This document shows positions 1 through 8,897 of a stretch of 64,000 nt of DNA, in pieces. The notes beneath the pieces are model-generated. The model had not been told where the DNA came from and searched no databases. It saw only the letters and a list, made by a program, of their open reading frames with translations. The stretch spans positions 1 to 64,000 of the forward strand of contig NZ_JAMJPJ010000014.1 in the NCBI RefSeq assembly GCF_023555005.1, given 5' to 3'. The translations under genes and the position numbers were made by a program. The DNA comes from Halomonas llamarensis (lineage in GTDB: Bacteria > Pseudomonadota > Gammaproteobacteria > Pseudomonadales > Halomonadaceae). The first letter of the stretch is position 1. Each line of letters begins with the position of its first letter.

Positions 1-40
1 ACCCTCATCGGCAAGCGCCCACATGAATTACCTGATCACA

Positions 41-53
41 TTATTAAAGAGCA
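41..53 (-). promoter_or_regulatory. rRNA operon leader boxA
   Basis: Read on the minus strand this is TGCTCTTTAATAA, close to the boxA antitermination element found in the leader of gammaproteobacterial rRNA operons, where the NusB/NusE antitermination complex binds. It lies downstream of two rRNA-type promoters in the same direction, and the sequence continues toward the left edge without an ORF. The 16S gene should start just beyond base 1. It is not visible, so the rRNA assignment rests on the leader and promoters only. Confidence 0.8.
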
Positions 54-110
54 TGTCGTTGAAGGAAGTCATTCGATAACCTGAATGGCTTGCCTCAGCG
101 AGGAAGGCGT

Positions 111-138
111 ATTCTACGCATTCCGTGGTGTTTGTCAA
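111..138 (-). promoter_or_regulatory. rRNA operon promoter, proximal (P2-like)
   Basis: Minus-strand promoter with a consensus -35 TTGACA (138-133), a 16-bp spacer and -10 TAGAAT (116-111). The start region after it is G+C-rich and boxA follows about 60 bases on. The -10 and flanking bases (CGTAGAATACGC) closely match the distal promoter near 297, as expected for tandem rRNA promoters. The spacer between the two promoters holds a 7-bp inverted repeat, GATTGAT (188-194) and ATCAATC (207-213), of unknown role. Confidence 0.8.
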
Positions 139-296
139 CTCGCTTTTCGCTAAGATGGCGATAAACGCGTGAAGGAAACAGTCGAGCGATTGATACAAAC
201 TAACAAATCAATCAAACCCCTAACCTTCTGACAAACCAAGGTTTTTACACCTCAATCACCGCTGGTAACGCTGTGCGTCCCCGGCAGCGGATGCGT

Positions 297-325
297 ACTC
301 TACGGGTTCAATGGCGGGTTGGCAA
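297..325 (-). promoter_or_regulatory. rRNA operon promoter, distal (P1-like)
   Basis: Minus-strand promoter with -35 TTGCCA (325-320), a 17-bp spacer and -10 TAGAGT (302-297). The DNA just upstream is a run of pyrimidines on the minus strand (326-345), suggesting an A+T-rich UP element. The -10 context resembles the proximal promoter. The terminator of the acyl-CoA dehydrogenase gene ends only about 20 bases upstream, which would insulate the rRNA promoters from read-through. Confidence 0.7.
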
Positions 326-345
326 GAAAAAGAAGAAGAGATTAC

Positions 346-378
346 AAAAAAAGCGGCAGAAAGTTGCCTTTCTGCCGC
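346..378 (-). terminator. Rho-independent terminator of the acyl-CoA dehydrogenase gene
   Basis: A perfect 10-bp stem (GCGGCAGAAA at 353-362 with TTTCTGCCGC at 369-378, 6-base loop) is followed on the minus strand by seven T residues (352-346). It lies about 70 bases past the stop codon of the gene at 446-2251. Confidence 0.92.
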
Positions 379-445
379 AAACCACCGATCAGAATGCCTG
401 ACCAGAGAGTGCTCGGTAGCGGTCCAATGCCGCGCTAGCCACTAA

Positions 446-2251
446 TCAAATTTCGAAGCCAAGGCCCAAATCATCGCTTGAAGTCGCCATTAGACTTCCT
501 GCGCCTGACTGAATCATTTGCGCGTGCGCTTTTGTGCGTGGCAACAGCCGCTGGTAGTAAAAACGTGCCGTATTGAGTTTGGCGGCATAGAAAGCTTTAT
601 CGTCACCTTCCAGAGAATCAGACGCCTGTTTAGCGGCGCGGGCAAACAGATAAGCCAGCGTGACATAGCCGGAGTACATCAGGTAGTCAACGCTTGCTGC
701 GCCCACTTCTTCACGATCCTGCATTGCCTTCATGCCCACGCCCATCGTGAGTTCACCCCACTCAGCGTTAAGCTTAGCCAGCGGCTCAACAAATTCTTTA
801 AGAGTCGGGTTGTTCGCTTCAGCTTTACAGAACTGATGAATCTCTTTGGTGAAAACTTTTAGCGTCTCCCCCTGACTCATCAGCACTTTACGACCTAGGA
901 GGTCAAGAGCTTGAATGCCAGTCGTACCTTCGTAGAGGCGTGTAATACGCGCATCGCGCACTAGCTGCTCCATGCCCCACTCTTGGATAAAGCCATGGCC
1001 GCCGTAGATTTGCACCCCTTCATTAGCACTTTCAAAACCCACTTCTGTTAGGAAGGCTTTGACGATGGGCGTCAAAAGACCCAGCAGCGTTTCCGCACGC
1101 TCCTGCTCTTCACCGGGTTGGCCATGCTCCACAACATCAAGCATTTGAGCGGTGTACAGCACCAGCATACGCCCTCCTTCCGCGAAGGCCTTTTGCGTCA
1201 GCAGCATGCGGCGCACATCGGGATGAACAATGATCGGGTCAGCCGGCTTCTCAGGAGCCTGTTTACCCGACAGCCCCCGCATCTGCAAACGGTCTCGTAC
1301 ATAGCTGAGCGAGTTTTGAAAGCTCGCCTCAATGACACCAAGGCCTTGGATACCAACACCTAAGCGGGCAGCGTTCATCATCGTGAACATACACGCTAAG
1401 CCTTTATTGGGCGGCCCCACTAAATAACCAGTTGCGCCGTCAAAATTCATCACGCAGGTAGCGTTACCGTGAATCCCCATCTTGTGTTCAAGGGAGCCAC
1501 AGGTGACACCGTTGCGCTCAACAGGATTTCCCTCGGCATCCGGCAAAAACTTCGGCACCACAAAAAGTGAGATCCCTTTAGAACCTTCCGGCGCATCGGG
1601 CAGTTTTGCCAGCACCAAGTGGATAATATTTTCTGCCAAGTTGTGCTCACCGGCGGATATAAATATCTTGGTCCCGGTAACGGTATAGGCATCGCCCTCG
1701 CTCGGCACTGCACGCGTTTTAATCAACCCAAGGTCGGTGCCACAGTGCGCCTCGGTTAAGCACATGGTGCCGGTCCAAACGCCCTCAACAAGCTTGGTCA
1801 AGTATGTTGCTTTTTGCTCATCTGTACCGTGGTGCCTCAGTGCATCTGCCGCGCCATGGGAAAGCCCTGGGTACATGCCCCACGCCAAGTTGGTCGCGCA
1901 GATCATCTCAGACAGCACCATGGAAAGTGAGTGAGGAAGCCCTTGCCCACCATGCTCAGGCTCAGCGGCAAGACTAGGCCACCCCCCTTCGACATACTCC
2001 TGATACGCCTCTTTAAACCCACTGGGTGCTTTGACTTCGCCACCTTCCAGCAAACACCCCTCTCGATCGCCGGACTGGTTTAACGGCAGCAATACATCAC
2101 GCGAAAAACGTGCACCTTCCTCAAGGATGGCGCTAACCACATCCGGGGATGCATCGTCACCTGAGGGCAAACGTGCATAGTGAGATGGATAATCCAACAT
2201 CTCATCCATAACAAAACGGAAATCACGTAGCGGTGCTTGGTAGGTAGGCAT
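446..2251 (-). CDS. acyl-CoA dehydrogenase, ~600-residue AidB/DmdC-like class
   Basis: Flavoprotein of 601 residues that should catalyse alpha,beta-dehydrogenation of an acyl-CoA. It has the N-terminal, middle and C-terminal acyl-CoA dehydrogenase domains (LTEAHCGTD near 165; YGGHGFIQEWGMEQ and RLYEGTTGIQALDL near 415-450, the latter placing the catalytic glutamate). A further C-terminal helical region of about 130 residues marks the long class that includes 3-methylmercaptopropionyl-CoA dehydrogenase DmdC. The substrate cannot be told from sequence; straight-chain acyl-CoA is equally possible. ATG start with AGGAG upstream. It is transcribed alone from a promoter overlapped by a PsrA-like palindrome, and ends at a strong terminator. 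It lies downstream of an SDR/acyl-CoA ligase pair. Confidence 0.9.
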   Translation of the reverse strand: MPTYQAPLRDFRFVMDEMLDYPSHYARLPSGDDASPDVVSAILEEGARFSRDVLLPLNQSGDREGCLLEGGEVKAPSGFKEAYQEYVEGGWPSLAAEPEHGGQGLPHSLSMVLSEMICATNLAWGMYPGLSHGAADALRHHGTDEQKATYLTKLVEGVWTGTMCLTEAHCGTDLGLIKTRAVPSEGDAYTVTGTKIFISAGEHNLAENIIHLVLAKLPDAPEGSKGISLFVVPKFLPDAEGNPVERNGVTCGSLEHKMGIHGNATCVMNFDGATGYLVGPPNKGLACMFTMMNAARLGVGIQGLGVIEASFQNSLSYVRDRLQMRGLSGKQAPEKPADPIIVHPDVRRMLLTQKAFAEGGRMLVLYTAQMLDVVEHGQPGEEQERAETLLGLLTPIVKAFLTEVGFESANEGVQIYGGHGFIQEWGMEQLVRDARITRLYEGTTGIQALDLLGRKVLMSQGETLKVFTKEIHQFCKAEANNPTLKEFVEPLAKLNAEWGELTMGVGMKAMQDREEVGAASVDYLMYSGYVTLAYLFARAAKQASDSLEGDDKAFYAAKLNTARFYYQRLLPRTKAHAQMIQSGAGSLMATSSDDLGLGFEI

Positions 2252-2290
2252 GACACTTCTCCTGACAAATAGTGAAAGTGCTCAGTGCAA

Positions 2291-2338
2291 CTTTCAAACG
2301 TATGTTTGAAAGCTAACCGCCTTAGGAAAGAGAGTCAA
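2291..2338 (-). promoter_or_regulatory. promoter of the acyl-CoA dehydrogenase gene with PsrA-like operator
   Basis: On the minus strand, -35 TTGACT (2338-2333), a 17-bp spacer and -10 TAGCTT (2315-2310). Immediately downstream and overlapping the -10 is a perfect palindrome with 9-bp arms, CTTTCAAAC (2291-2299) and GTTTGAAAG (2304-2312), separated by GTAT. Its core CAAAC-N4-GTTTG fits the published PsrA fatty-acid regulator motif (G/CAAAC N2-4 GTTTG/C). The position predicts repression relieved by long-chain acyl ligands. The psrA gene itself is not in the window. Confidence 0.75.
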
Positions 2339-2383
2339 GCCAGTGTTTGATATTTGCTGGTGTCATTTAGATCGACTTTAGTC

Positions 2384-2419
2384 AAAAAACCGGAGGCTGG
2401 CATGAAAACCAACCCCCGG
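2384..2419 (-). terminator. Rho-independent terminator of the SDR gene
   Basis: Imperfect 11-bp stem (2390-2400 with 2409-2419, two mismatches, 8-base loop) followed on the minus strand by six T residues (2389-2384). It sits about 50 bases past the SDR stop codon and upstream of the next promoter, so the ligase-SDR unit and the dehydrogenase gene are separate transcripts. Confidence 0.72.
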
Positions 2420-2469
2420 TCATAGAGCGATGCATCAATATATGTGGCTAGGCGCAAGCTATCCCAGCA

Positions 2470-3237
2470 TTACTGCATTCGGATACCGCCATCCAAACGA
2501 ACGACATCACCATTAAGCATGACGTTGGTAATGATCTGCTCTGCCATTTTGGCAAACTCAACGGGCTTTCCTAGGCGTTTCGGGAAGGGGACAGCGGCCG
2601 CCAGAGCTTGCGCTGCCTCATCGGGAATTTCACTCATCATGGGCGTTTCAAAAACGCCAGGCGCAATCGCCATAACGCGGATACCATGACGCGATAACTC
2701 TCGCGCAGCCGGAAGACTCATACCGACAACACCCGCTTTAGAAGCGCTGTAAGCACACTGACCAACTTGGCCATCAAACGCCGCAATAGACGCCGTATTA
2801 ATGAGTACGCCACGCTCTCCATCGTCGCTTGGCGTATTTTTCGCCATCGCTGCGGACGCTAAGCGCATAATATTGAACGTGCCAATCAAGTTGATATTGA
2901 CCGTTTTACTGTAGGCTTCAAGGCTAGCGGGATTACCTTCCCGGTCGACGAGCTTACCGACGCTGACCACCCCAGCGCAGTGAATCACACCTGCCAGCCC
3001 TCGCCCACCGCTTTGCTCAACCGCCTGCGCTATGGCGTTCTGCATATCCGCTTCGGAGGTAATATCCCCCACACGCGCTGCTGCCGACGCACCGAGCGAT
3101 TCAGCTTGGGCTTTAACACCCTCTTGCATATCACAGAGGACGACATTTCCCCCGCCTGCTATTAACCGTTCAGCTGTCGCCGCTCCTAACCCGGAGGCAG
3201 CGCCAGTGATCAAAAACGTATTACCCTTAACGTCCAT
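2470..3237 (-). CDS. SDR-family 3-hydroxyacyl-CoA dehydrogenase (HSD17B10-like)
   Basis: Short-chain dehydrogenase of 255 residues. The NAD-binding motif TGAASGLG is near residues 11-18, the catalytic serine lies in NTASIAAF, and YSASK gives the Tyr/Lys pair. The C-terminal pattern GVFETPMM...PFPKRLGKP is typical of type II 3-hydroxyacyl-CoA dehydrogenases, which oxidise 3-hydroxyacyl-CoA (including 2-methyl-3-hydroxybutyryl-CoA) with NAD. It begins 23 bases after the acyl-CoA ligase stop, so the two are probably co-transcribed. Together with the ligase, dehydrogenase and thiolase nearby it would supply the hydroxyacyl step of a beta-oxidation-type route; no enoyl-CoA hydratase is in the cluster. 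Confidence 0.88.
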   Translation of the reverse strand: MDVKGNTFLITGAASGLGAATAERLIAGGGNVVLCDMQEGVKAQAESLGASAAARVGDITSEADMQNAIAQAVEQSGGRGLAGVIHCAGVVSVGKLVDREGNPASLEAYSKTVNINLIGTFNIMRLASAAMAKNTPSDDGERGVLINTASIAAFDGQVGQCAYSASKAGVVGMSLPAARELSRHGIRVMAIAPGVFETPMMSEIPDEAAQALAAAVPFPKRLGKPVEFAKMAEQIITNVMLNGDVVRLDGGIRMQ

Positions 3238-3260
3238 CGTTGTTTCCTCTTAAAACCATC

Positions 3261-4925
3261 TTAATCGTTTGAATCAACTTTCTCAGCGGCTTCAGCACGC
3301 AACTTAAAACGCTGAATTTTGCCGCTCGGCGTTTTTGGCAGCTCCTCGACAAACTCAATCACACGAGGGAACGCATGGGTAGAAAGGCGCTCGCGTACCT
3401 GTTGGCGAATTTCATCGGCAAGGTCATCGTTAGCTTCAAACCCTTCTCGCAGCACGATGTAAGACTTGATCACTTCGCCACGAATCTCATCGGGCTGCCC
3501 TACCGCTGCAGATTCAGCGACCGCTGGGTGCGTCATCACACTGTTTTCGACATCGGTCGGCCCAACGCGATAGCCCGCCGTTGTAATGATATCGTCGTCT
3601 CGACCAGCAAACTGGAACGAACCATCTTCGTTACGAATCACCACGTCCCCAGTCAAATAATACCCTTCTGCAAACGGATGTTTTTCTTGCCAGGTATATC
3701 CTTGAAAAAAGTGGGCGGGCGAGTTTTTGATATCAACGGCAAGCACCCCCGGCTCACCTGCGGGCATTTCATTATATTCAGCGTCCAGAATCGCCAAGCG
3801 GTACCCTGGCATCGGCACGCCCATGGCGCCCACATGCTTCGGATGATCCAACGCGTGATGGTTGTTACACGTCATGCCGGTTTCGGTTTGGCCATAGTGA
3901 TCCATCACCGGACAGCCAAGCGATTTTTCTACCCAGGTCACGACCTCTGTATTGAGCGGCTCACCCGCTGAACTGGCCGCTCGAAGCTCTAACGTTTGAT
4001 GCGCATCGTCAAACAGACCAGACGCTTTCATCAAACGATAAGCCGTCGGGGCCGCCGCAAAATTGGTAATACGATGGCGCTTCATGAAAGCGAGTGCCCC
4101 TTCGGCGCTAAAACCAGCTTCACAAAAATGGGTGGTAGCGCCTAATAGCAGTGGCCCTGCAATGGCATAGTAAAGGCCATACGCCCAACCCGGATCCGCC
4201 ATGTTCCAGAAACGGTCATCTTCCCGCAGGTCAATGGCTAATTCCATATAAATAGCGAACGCTGGCATACCGGCTAGCGGTACCGCAACGCCTTTGGGTT
4301 TACCCACCGTGCCGGAGGTGAACATCTGCAAAAACGGCTGATCTGGCGTTAGACGCGGAGGCTTCTCGGTGGAAGGTGCATGCGACGTGGCTGCCTCCCA
4401 CTCCAAATCATCAGCATGCTCACTCGTCGCACCACCAACAGCCAATACGGGGGGGCACTGGGTTAAACCATCAAATTTATACCGGTTAGCGTGATCGGTG
4501 ATCACCAACTTGGTATCAGCCCGTCCCAGGCGGTAATCTACAGAATCAGGGCCAAAGGCGGTAAATAACGGCTGATAAACCGCGCCGATACGCCACGTAG
4601 CCACCACCGCCACTAATAGCGCTGGCGTGCGCGGCAACATACAGGCAATCCGATCCCCGACACCCAGGCCTTGAGATTGAAACCAGCCAGCAAGCTTAGC
4701 GCTGGCTTGCTCAAGTTCCGCATACGTCAACTTATGCGTATTACCTTGTGTATCTTCCTGAACAAGGGCTAGCACATCACCGCGCCCTTCACGGATGTGG
4801 CGGCCGCAACTGGCTTCATACGCATTAAAATGGCCATCTTGGTGGTCATCTAAGCGCGCAATAACGCTATCGACAGAGAAATTTTCAAGATACTCACGAT
4901 AATCGGGTAGTGATGTCGCAGTCAT
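3261..4925 (-). CDS. AMP-forming acyl-CoA synthetase (acetyl/medium-chain type)
   Basis: Adenylate-forming ligase of 554 residues that would activate a carboxylic acid to its CoA thioester. Visible motifs are the P-loop FTSGTVGKPKG, YGQTETGM (A5), the GRDDDIITTAGYRVGP hinge, and the C-terminal PKTPSGKIQRFKLR with the catalytic lysine. It resembles Acs/ACSM-type ligases more than FadD (the real FadD is at 34944-36629). ATG start with a purine-rich SD. First gene of a ligase-SDR operon. The approximately 220 bases upstream contain a palindrome (5044-5059) and no gene. The chain-length preference cannot be inferred. Confidence 0.85.
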   Translation of the reverse strand: MTATSLPDYREYLENFSVDSVIARLDDHQDGHFNAYEASCGRHIREGRGDVLALVQEDTQGNTHKLTYAELEQASAKLAGWFQSQGLGVGDRIACMLPRTPALLVAVVATWRIGAVYQPLFTAFGPDSVDYRLGRADTKLVITDHANRYKFDGLTQCPPVLAVGGATSEHADDLEWEAATSHAPSTEKPPRLTPDQPFLQMFTSGTVGKPKGVAVPLAGMPAFAIYMELAIDLREDDRFWNMADPGWAYGLYYAIAGPLLLGATTHFCEAGFSAEGALAFMKRHRITNFAAAPTAYRLMKASGLFDDAHQTLELRAASSAGEPLNTEVVTWVEKSLGCPVMDHYGQTETGMTCNNHHALDHPKHVGAMGVPMPGYRLAILDAEYNEMPAGEPGVLAVDIKNSPAHFFQGYTWQEKHPFAEGYYLTGDVVIRNEDGSFQFAGRDDDIITTAGYRVGPTDVENSVMTHPAVAESAAVGQPDEIRGEVIKSYIVLREGFEANDDLADEIRQQVRERLSTHAFPRVIEFVEELPKTPSGKIQRFKLRAEAAEKVDSND

Positions 4926-5043
4926 GATCGCTCTCTTGTGTTGTGGTTGTGAGCTGTATCGCCATGCAGGCGTATCGCTGATGCGCTAACAACACGTGAT
5001 TGTGGTTATTAGGCCTGACTTGGCGCGTGCGGATATTTATCCG

Positions 5044-5059
5044 TTTACGTTAACGGAAA
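5044..5059. promoter_or_regulatory. palindromic operator candidate upstream of the acyl-CoA ligase operon
   Basis: TTTACGTTAACGGAAA is a 16-bp palindrome with a single mismatched pair, 119 bases before the ligase start. It resembles operators of branched-chain or fatty-acid catabolism regulators, but the match to a named family is from memory only. The adjacent TetR regulator (5148-5726) is the obvious candidate ligand-responsive repressor. No convincing -35/-10 pair could be assigned around it. Confidence 0.45.
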
Positions 5060-5147
5060 CTTTGTCATGCGCCAACGCTAAAACCATTCCTAACAGAGAG
5101 CAAGCCTTACCCATGGCAAGATGACTAGACAATAGTCAAAGACCACC

Positions 5148-5726
5148 CTACCGTTTTGCAGGAATGATCATCCCAACCAGCTCATCAGCGAGATCGTCCG
5201 GTGTTCTTGGTCCAGCCGGGTCGTACCAGCGTACCGTCCAGTTGAGGGCACCTAACACAAAGCGGGAGACCAGAAAACGATCCCCATGAATTAACCCTGC
5301 TTCTAACGCAGCGTCAATCACCTCAACCCAAAGAGCTTCATAAGCATCACGAAGGTGGCTTAAATGCGCTTTCGCTTCATCATCTAGTCGGCGCCATTCG
5401 AATAACGCCACGACATGGGCGTTACGATCGGTAAAGAGCGTTTCCAAATGCGCTCTCGCCATGGTTCTTAGGCGCGCTTCAGGATCAGTAGGGCTATACT
5501 CTAACGCACGGCGAGCAATTCTTAGGGCATTATGCGTCCCTTCTTCAATGACAGCCGCCAATATCTCTTGCTTATCTTTAAAATGATGAAATAGGCTGCC
5601 CGATTTAATCCCCATTTCCTGGGCGAGCATGCGTACTGTCGTCTTGTCGAAGCCTTCTTGGACAAAAAGCTGCGCGGCGAGACGCGTTAGTTCCTTGCGA
5701 CGAGGTGATGCATTCATTACATTCAT
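5148..5726 (-). CDS. TetR-family transcriptional regulator
   Basis: Regulator of 192 residues from the ATG at 5726 (SD-like AAGAG). A longer reading to 5885 would overlap the divergent thiolase start and adds a sequence with no TetR character, so it was rejected. The N-terminal helix-turn-helix reads FVQEGFDKTTVRMLAQEMG followed by SGSLFHHFKDKQEIL, typical of TetR. The remaining approximately 130 residues form the ligand-binding half. It lies between a thiolase (divergent) and the acyl-CoA ligase operon (same strand), so control of this acyl-CoA cluster is the natural inference; the ligand is unknown. Confidence 0.87.
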   Translation of the reverse strand: MNVMNASPRRKELTRLAAQLFVQEGFDKTTVRMLAQEMGIKSGSLFHHFKDKQEILAAVIEEGTHNALRIARRALEYSPTDPEARLRTMARAHLETLFTDRNAHVVALFEWRRLDDEAKAHLSHLRDAYEALWVEVIDAALEAGLIHGDRFLVSRFVLGALNWTVRWYDPAGPRTPDDLADELVGMIIPAKR

Positions 5727-5839
5727 ATCTCTTACACTAGCGCTTGCTTGGTTACTCAGGAGAGAACCACAGCACACGCAACGGGTCAACGCAACGAACC
5801 CTTTACGACCACAATAACGCCAACATTTGGAGATAAACC

Positions 5840-7024
5840 ATGAGTCACAACGACGTTGTTTTTCTATCAGCAGCACGCACACCAATGGGCGGCATGATGG
5901 GTAGCCTTTCGAGCGTAACAGCGCCAGAGTTAGCCGCCGTGGCGATTAGGGCGGCTATTGAGCGCTCAGGCCTTAAAGGCGCTGATATCGAAGAAGGCAT
6001 TATGGGCTGCGTTCTCCCCGCTGGCGTCAAACAAGGCCCAGCGCGACAAGCTATGCGTCAGGCGAGTATTCCCGACGCTAACGGTGCCACCACGATCAAT
6101 AAGCTATGTGGCTCGGGAATGAAAGCGACCATGCTTGTCCACGACATTATCAAGGCGGGCAGCGGGGAGATTTTGCTTGCTGGCGGTATGGAATCCATGT
6201 CCAACGCCCCTCACTTGCTCACGAAAGCGCGCGGAGGCTACCGTCTTGGCCACGGCGAACTTAAAGATCACATGTTCCTAGACGGCCTTGAAGATGCAGA
6301 AACCGGCAAACTGATGGGAGTTTTCGCGCAAGATGTCGCGTCTGAGCGAGGCTACACCCGCGAGCGCTTGGATGATTTTGCTATCGCCTCGCTTGAACGA
6401 GCCATGGAAGCCACCAATGCGGGCCATCTCAATGCGGAAATGGCGCCCGTTACGGTTTCCAGCCGAAAAGGCGACACTCTGGTCGAGCACGATGAACAGC
6501 CCTTCCAAGCCAGACTGGATAAGATCCGCGAGCTACGCCCAGCCTTCGCCAAAGACGGCACAATCACCGCTGCTAACTCAAGCTCTATTTCAGACGGCGC
6601 CTCAGCGTTGATTCTCTCCAGCCAAGCGGCCGCTGATAAACACGGGATCAAACCGTTAGCGCGCATGCTCGGGCATAGCACGCATTCACGCCACCCTAGC
6701 GAATTTACCATCGCCCCCGTTGGCGCTATCGAGAAGTTACTGAAAAAAGTTAACTGGGACGTCAGCGATGTCGATTTGTTTGAAATTAACGAAGCCTTCG
6801 CGGTCGTTACGCTCATGGCAATGGATGACTTGGGTCTGCCGCATGATAAGGTCAACGTTTACGGCGGCGCTTGCGCGCAAGGTCACCCTATCGGTTCCAC
6901 CGGCTCACGTATCATCGCAACGCTGATTCACGCGCTACGCACTAAAGGCGGCAAGCGCGGTATCGCCAGTCTTTGCATTGGCGGCGGTGAAGCCACGGCG
7001 GTCGCCGTAGAGCTCATCGATTAA
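5840..7024 (+). CDS. acetyl-CoA C-acyltransferase (thiolase)
   Basis: Thiolase of 394 residues, the usual family length. The acyl-accepting cysteine is C90 in NKLCGSGMKA, the catalytic histidine lies in CAQGHPIGSTGSR near 350, and the second cysteine is C379 in CIGGGEA. NEAFAV is also present. It would cleave 3-ketoacyl-CoA or condense acetyl-CoA. SD TTTGGAG precedes the ATG. The gene is divergent from the TetR regulator and ends at a 12-bp hairpin. With the ligase, SDR and dehydrogenase it forms an acyl-CoA catabolic neighbourhood. Confidence 0.92.
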   Translation: MSHNDVVFLSAARTPMGGMMGSLSSVTAPELAAVAIRAAIERSGLKGADIEEGIMGCVLPAGVKQGPARQAMRQASIPDANGATTINKLCGSGMKATMLVHDIIKAGSGEILLAGGMESMSNAPHLLTKARGGYRLGHGELKDHMFLDGLEDAETGKLMGVFAQDVASERGYTRERLDDFAIASLERAMEATNAGHLNAEMAPVTVSSRKGDTLVEHDEQPFQARLDKIRELRPAFAKDGTITAANSSSISDGASALILSSQAAADKHGIKPLARMLGHSTHSRHPSEFTIAPVGAIEKLLKKVNWDVSDVDLFEINEAFAVVTLMAMDDLGLPHDKVNVYGGACAQGHPIGSTGSRIIATLIHALRTKGGKRGIASLCIGGGEATAVAVELID

Positions 7025-7033
7025 ACGTCAGAT

Positions 7034-7061
7034 GAGCACCTGGCATTAGTGCCAGGTGCTC
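7034..7061. terminator. bidirectional hairpin between thiolase and MCP genes
   Basis: Perfect 12-bp stem GAGCACCTGGCA (7034-7045) with TGCCAGGTGCTC (7050-7061) around a TTAG loop. It lies between two convergent genes. Neither strand has a T run after the stem, so it may act as a transcript-end stabiliser as much as an intrinsic terminator. Confidence 0.65.
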
Positions 7062-7122
7062 AGAACATTGCTTGAAGATGTGGACTGCCCGGTGCGAGCA
7101 GGCCTGGAAAACCGCGTTCCCG

Positions 7123-8850
7123 CTAGGCAGTTATCCCCTGCTCCCCAGCACGACGTTTATGGACGTCCTTCGGGGTATCTTCCACTGATAGCCACTGCGA
7201 CCAATAGGCTTCACAGTCTTTTGTTCGCTCCTCAGGTGAAGGTACGCTTGCTAATGGAGTCCCGTTCTCCTGCTCCAAAGATGTCCCGGATGCCTTTTGC
7301 AGCGTGAACTGGTGTGCATATTCACGCATATCTTCGGCTTCTCCGGCGAGAGTGTCCGCACAGTCAGAAGCGCGCTGCACAATCTGCATTGTTTCTTGCG
7401 TCGTGCCCTCAATTTGCGACACAGCGATATTCACTTCTTCGATACCTCGACGTTGCTCTTCGTAGGCTTGTGTCATCTGACCCATTGACTGATTGACTCC
7501 CTCCGCCGCCGTAATAATCGCGTGCGTATGCTCTCCCGCTTCCTTTGAGAGTCGATTCCCTTGCAGCACACTTTCCCGCGAAGCCTGAAGACGATGACGA
7601 ATATCGCTAGCCGCACTGGCACTGCGTGACGCCAAACTCCTCACTTCATTAGCAACTACCGCAAATCCACGCCCGTGCTCGCCAGCCCGCGCGGCTTCAA
7701 CAGAAGCGTTCAGCGCAAGAATGTTGGTCTGAAAAGCAATGCCATCAATAACGTCAATAATACTCTGAATCGCTTCAGAATCTTGGTTAATAGAGGCCAT
7801 CGTATCGACAAACTGAGAAATCACCCGCTCGCCCGCCTGGGCTTTTGCTGCGGTTTCAGCTGTTGATCGATTAACGTGCTCAGCACTCGCCACGTTTTGC
7901 GTCACCGTCGCGGTTAACTGCTCAAGACTGGACGCCATTTGCTGTAGCGCACTCATTTGCTCATCTGTGTGTGACGAGAGCGTATTGTTGTGCGCCGTCA
8001 TATCATGGCTGCTGCTGTAAACACGTTCGCTACTATGACTTAAGCGCTTCACCGTGGTCGCTAGCGACCCTTGCATATTGTCCAACTCACGGAAAAGCGC
8101 ACCAATTTCATTACGTCCTTTAACGCTCACTGGCGCGGAAAGGTCACCACTGGCAATGCGTTTAAAGTGCTCCGTCATTTGTTTGAGCGGCTTAATCACA
8201 TTTTTGCGCACACCCCACACGACAATCGCCACCATCAACGCGGAAATAAGCAAAGCGGCTAGCACGCCTTGAAAGAGCCACGCGGACACTTGCTCGAAAC
8301 GGGCCTGTAGCTCTTTGCCGTTGCGCTGAACACTGTCAAAAAATGCATCAGCACTTTCAACAAATTGGCGACTGCTATTGTCCACTCGGGACTCACCGGA
8401 TAAAAAGCCGCGCACGTCGCGCTCTTCGAGCATCATCATTTGCAAGTTCAAGTTATTATTAACCAACGATTGAAAATCGCGCGATAGTTGCTCTGCCAGC
8501 GTTTGCTGACTTTCTGTCATTTGGTTGTTTTGAAAATGTTCAAACGACGCTTTAGCGTCTTGAAGCAGCGTTTCAGCTTCTTTCATTAACGGCGCTGGGC
8601 GATCAAATGAGGGCGTGCGAATAAGCTCTGCCGCACGGTTCATCTGAATACGCGCACGCATCAGCCGGTTGTAAGCATCGTTTAGCTCGCGCACTTGCGC
8701 CATATCCCGATGATTAATGGTACTGAACGCATCACGGCCAAAATGATTGGCAAAAGTCCCCAGCGCGCCAATTAATAAAATTAAGCCGCTAAATGCAATC
8801 AGCACCAATGTCCAGCTCGCCTTAATGCTTAAATTATCGATGATTTTCAT
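7123..8850 (-). CDS. methyl-accepting chemotaxis protein (4HB-type sensor)
   Basis: Inner-membrane chemoreceptor of 575 residues. It has one membrane helix near 12-33, a periplasmic four-helix-bundle-like sensor, a second membrane helix near 190-212, a HAMP domain (about 213-265) and a cytoplasmic signalling hairpin with the conserved tip ([20 protein letters not shown], then [16 protein letters not shown]). No C-terminal CheR-tethering pentapeptide is seen. It starts 47 bases after the arsenate reductase stop on the same strand and is likely co-transcribed with it, which suggests a link to arsenate or oxyanion sensing. The ligand is not predictable from sequence. Confidence 0.9.
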   Translation of the reverse strand: MKIIDNLSIKASWTLVLIAFSGLILLIGALGTFANHFGRDAFSTINHRDMAQVRELNDAYNRLMRARIQMNRAAELIRTPSFDRPAPLMKEAETLLQDAKASFEHFQNNQMTESQQTLAEQLSRDFQSLVNNNLNLQMMMLEERDVRGFLSGESRVDNSSRQFVESADAFFDSVQRNGKELQARFEQVSAWLFQGVLAALLISALMVAIVVWGVRKNVIKPLKQMTEHFKRIASGDLSAPVSVKGRNEIGALFRELDNMQGSLATTVKRLSHSSERVYSSSHDMTAHNNTLSSHTDEQMSALQQMASSLEQLTATVTQNVASAEHVNRSTAETAAKAQAGERVISQFVDTMASINQDSEAIQSIIDVIDGIAFQTNILALNASVEAARAGEHGRGFAVVANEVRSLASRSASAASDIRHRLQASRESVLQGNRLSKEAGEHTHAIITAAEGVNQSMGQMTQAYEEQRRGIEEVNIAVSQIEGTTQETMQIVQRASDCADTLAGEAEDMREYAHQFTLQKASGTSLEQENGTPLASVPSPEERTKDCEAYWSQWLSVEDTPKDVHKRRAGEQGITA

Positions 8851-8897
8851 CTCGACGATATTTCCTTAGCAAAGTAAAATCGTGCCCCAGGCATGAA

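Noticed and set aside
188..213. GATTGAT-N12-ATCAATC inverted repeat between the rRNA promoters
   Set aside because: Symmetric, but spacing and lack of a known matching regulator leave it unsupported as a site; noted only within the promoter entry.
3375..3971. 198-residue ORF antisense to the acyl-CoA ligase
   Set aside because: Shadow frame of a conserved enzyme; no start signal or domain.
5730..5760. Operator for TetR in the thiolase-TetR divergent region
   Set aside because: A partial AGCGCT symmetry is present but arms do not extend; not convincing enough to call.
5727..5885. N-terminal extension of the TetR regulator
   Set aside because: Would overlap the thiolase start and lacks family similarity; the ATG at 5726 gives a normal TetR.
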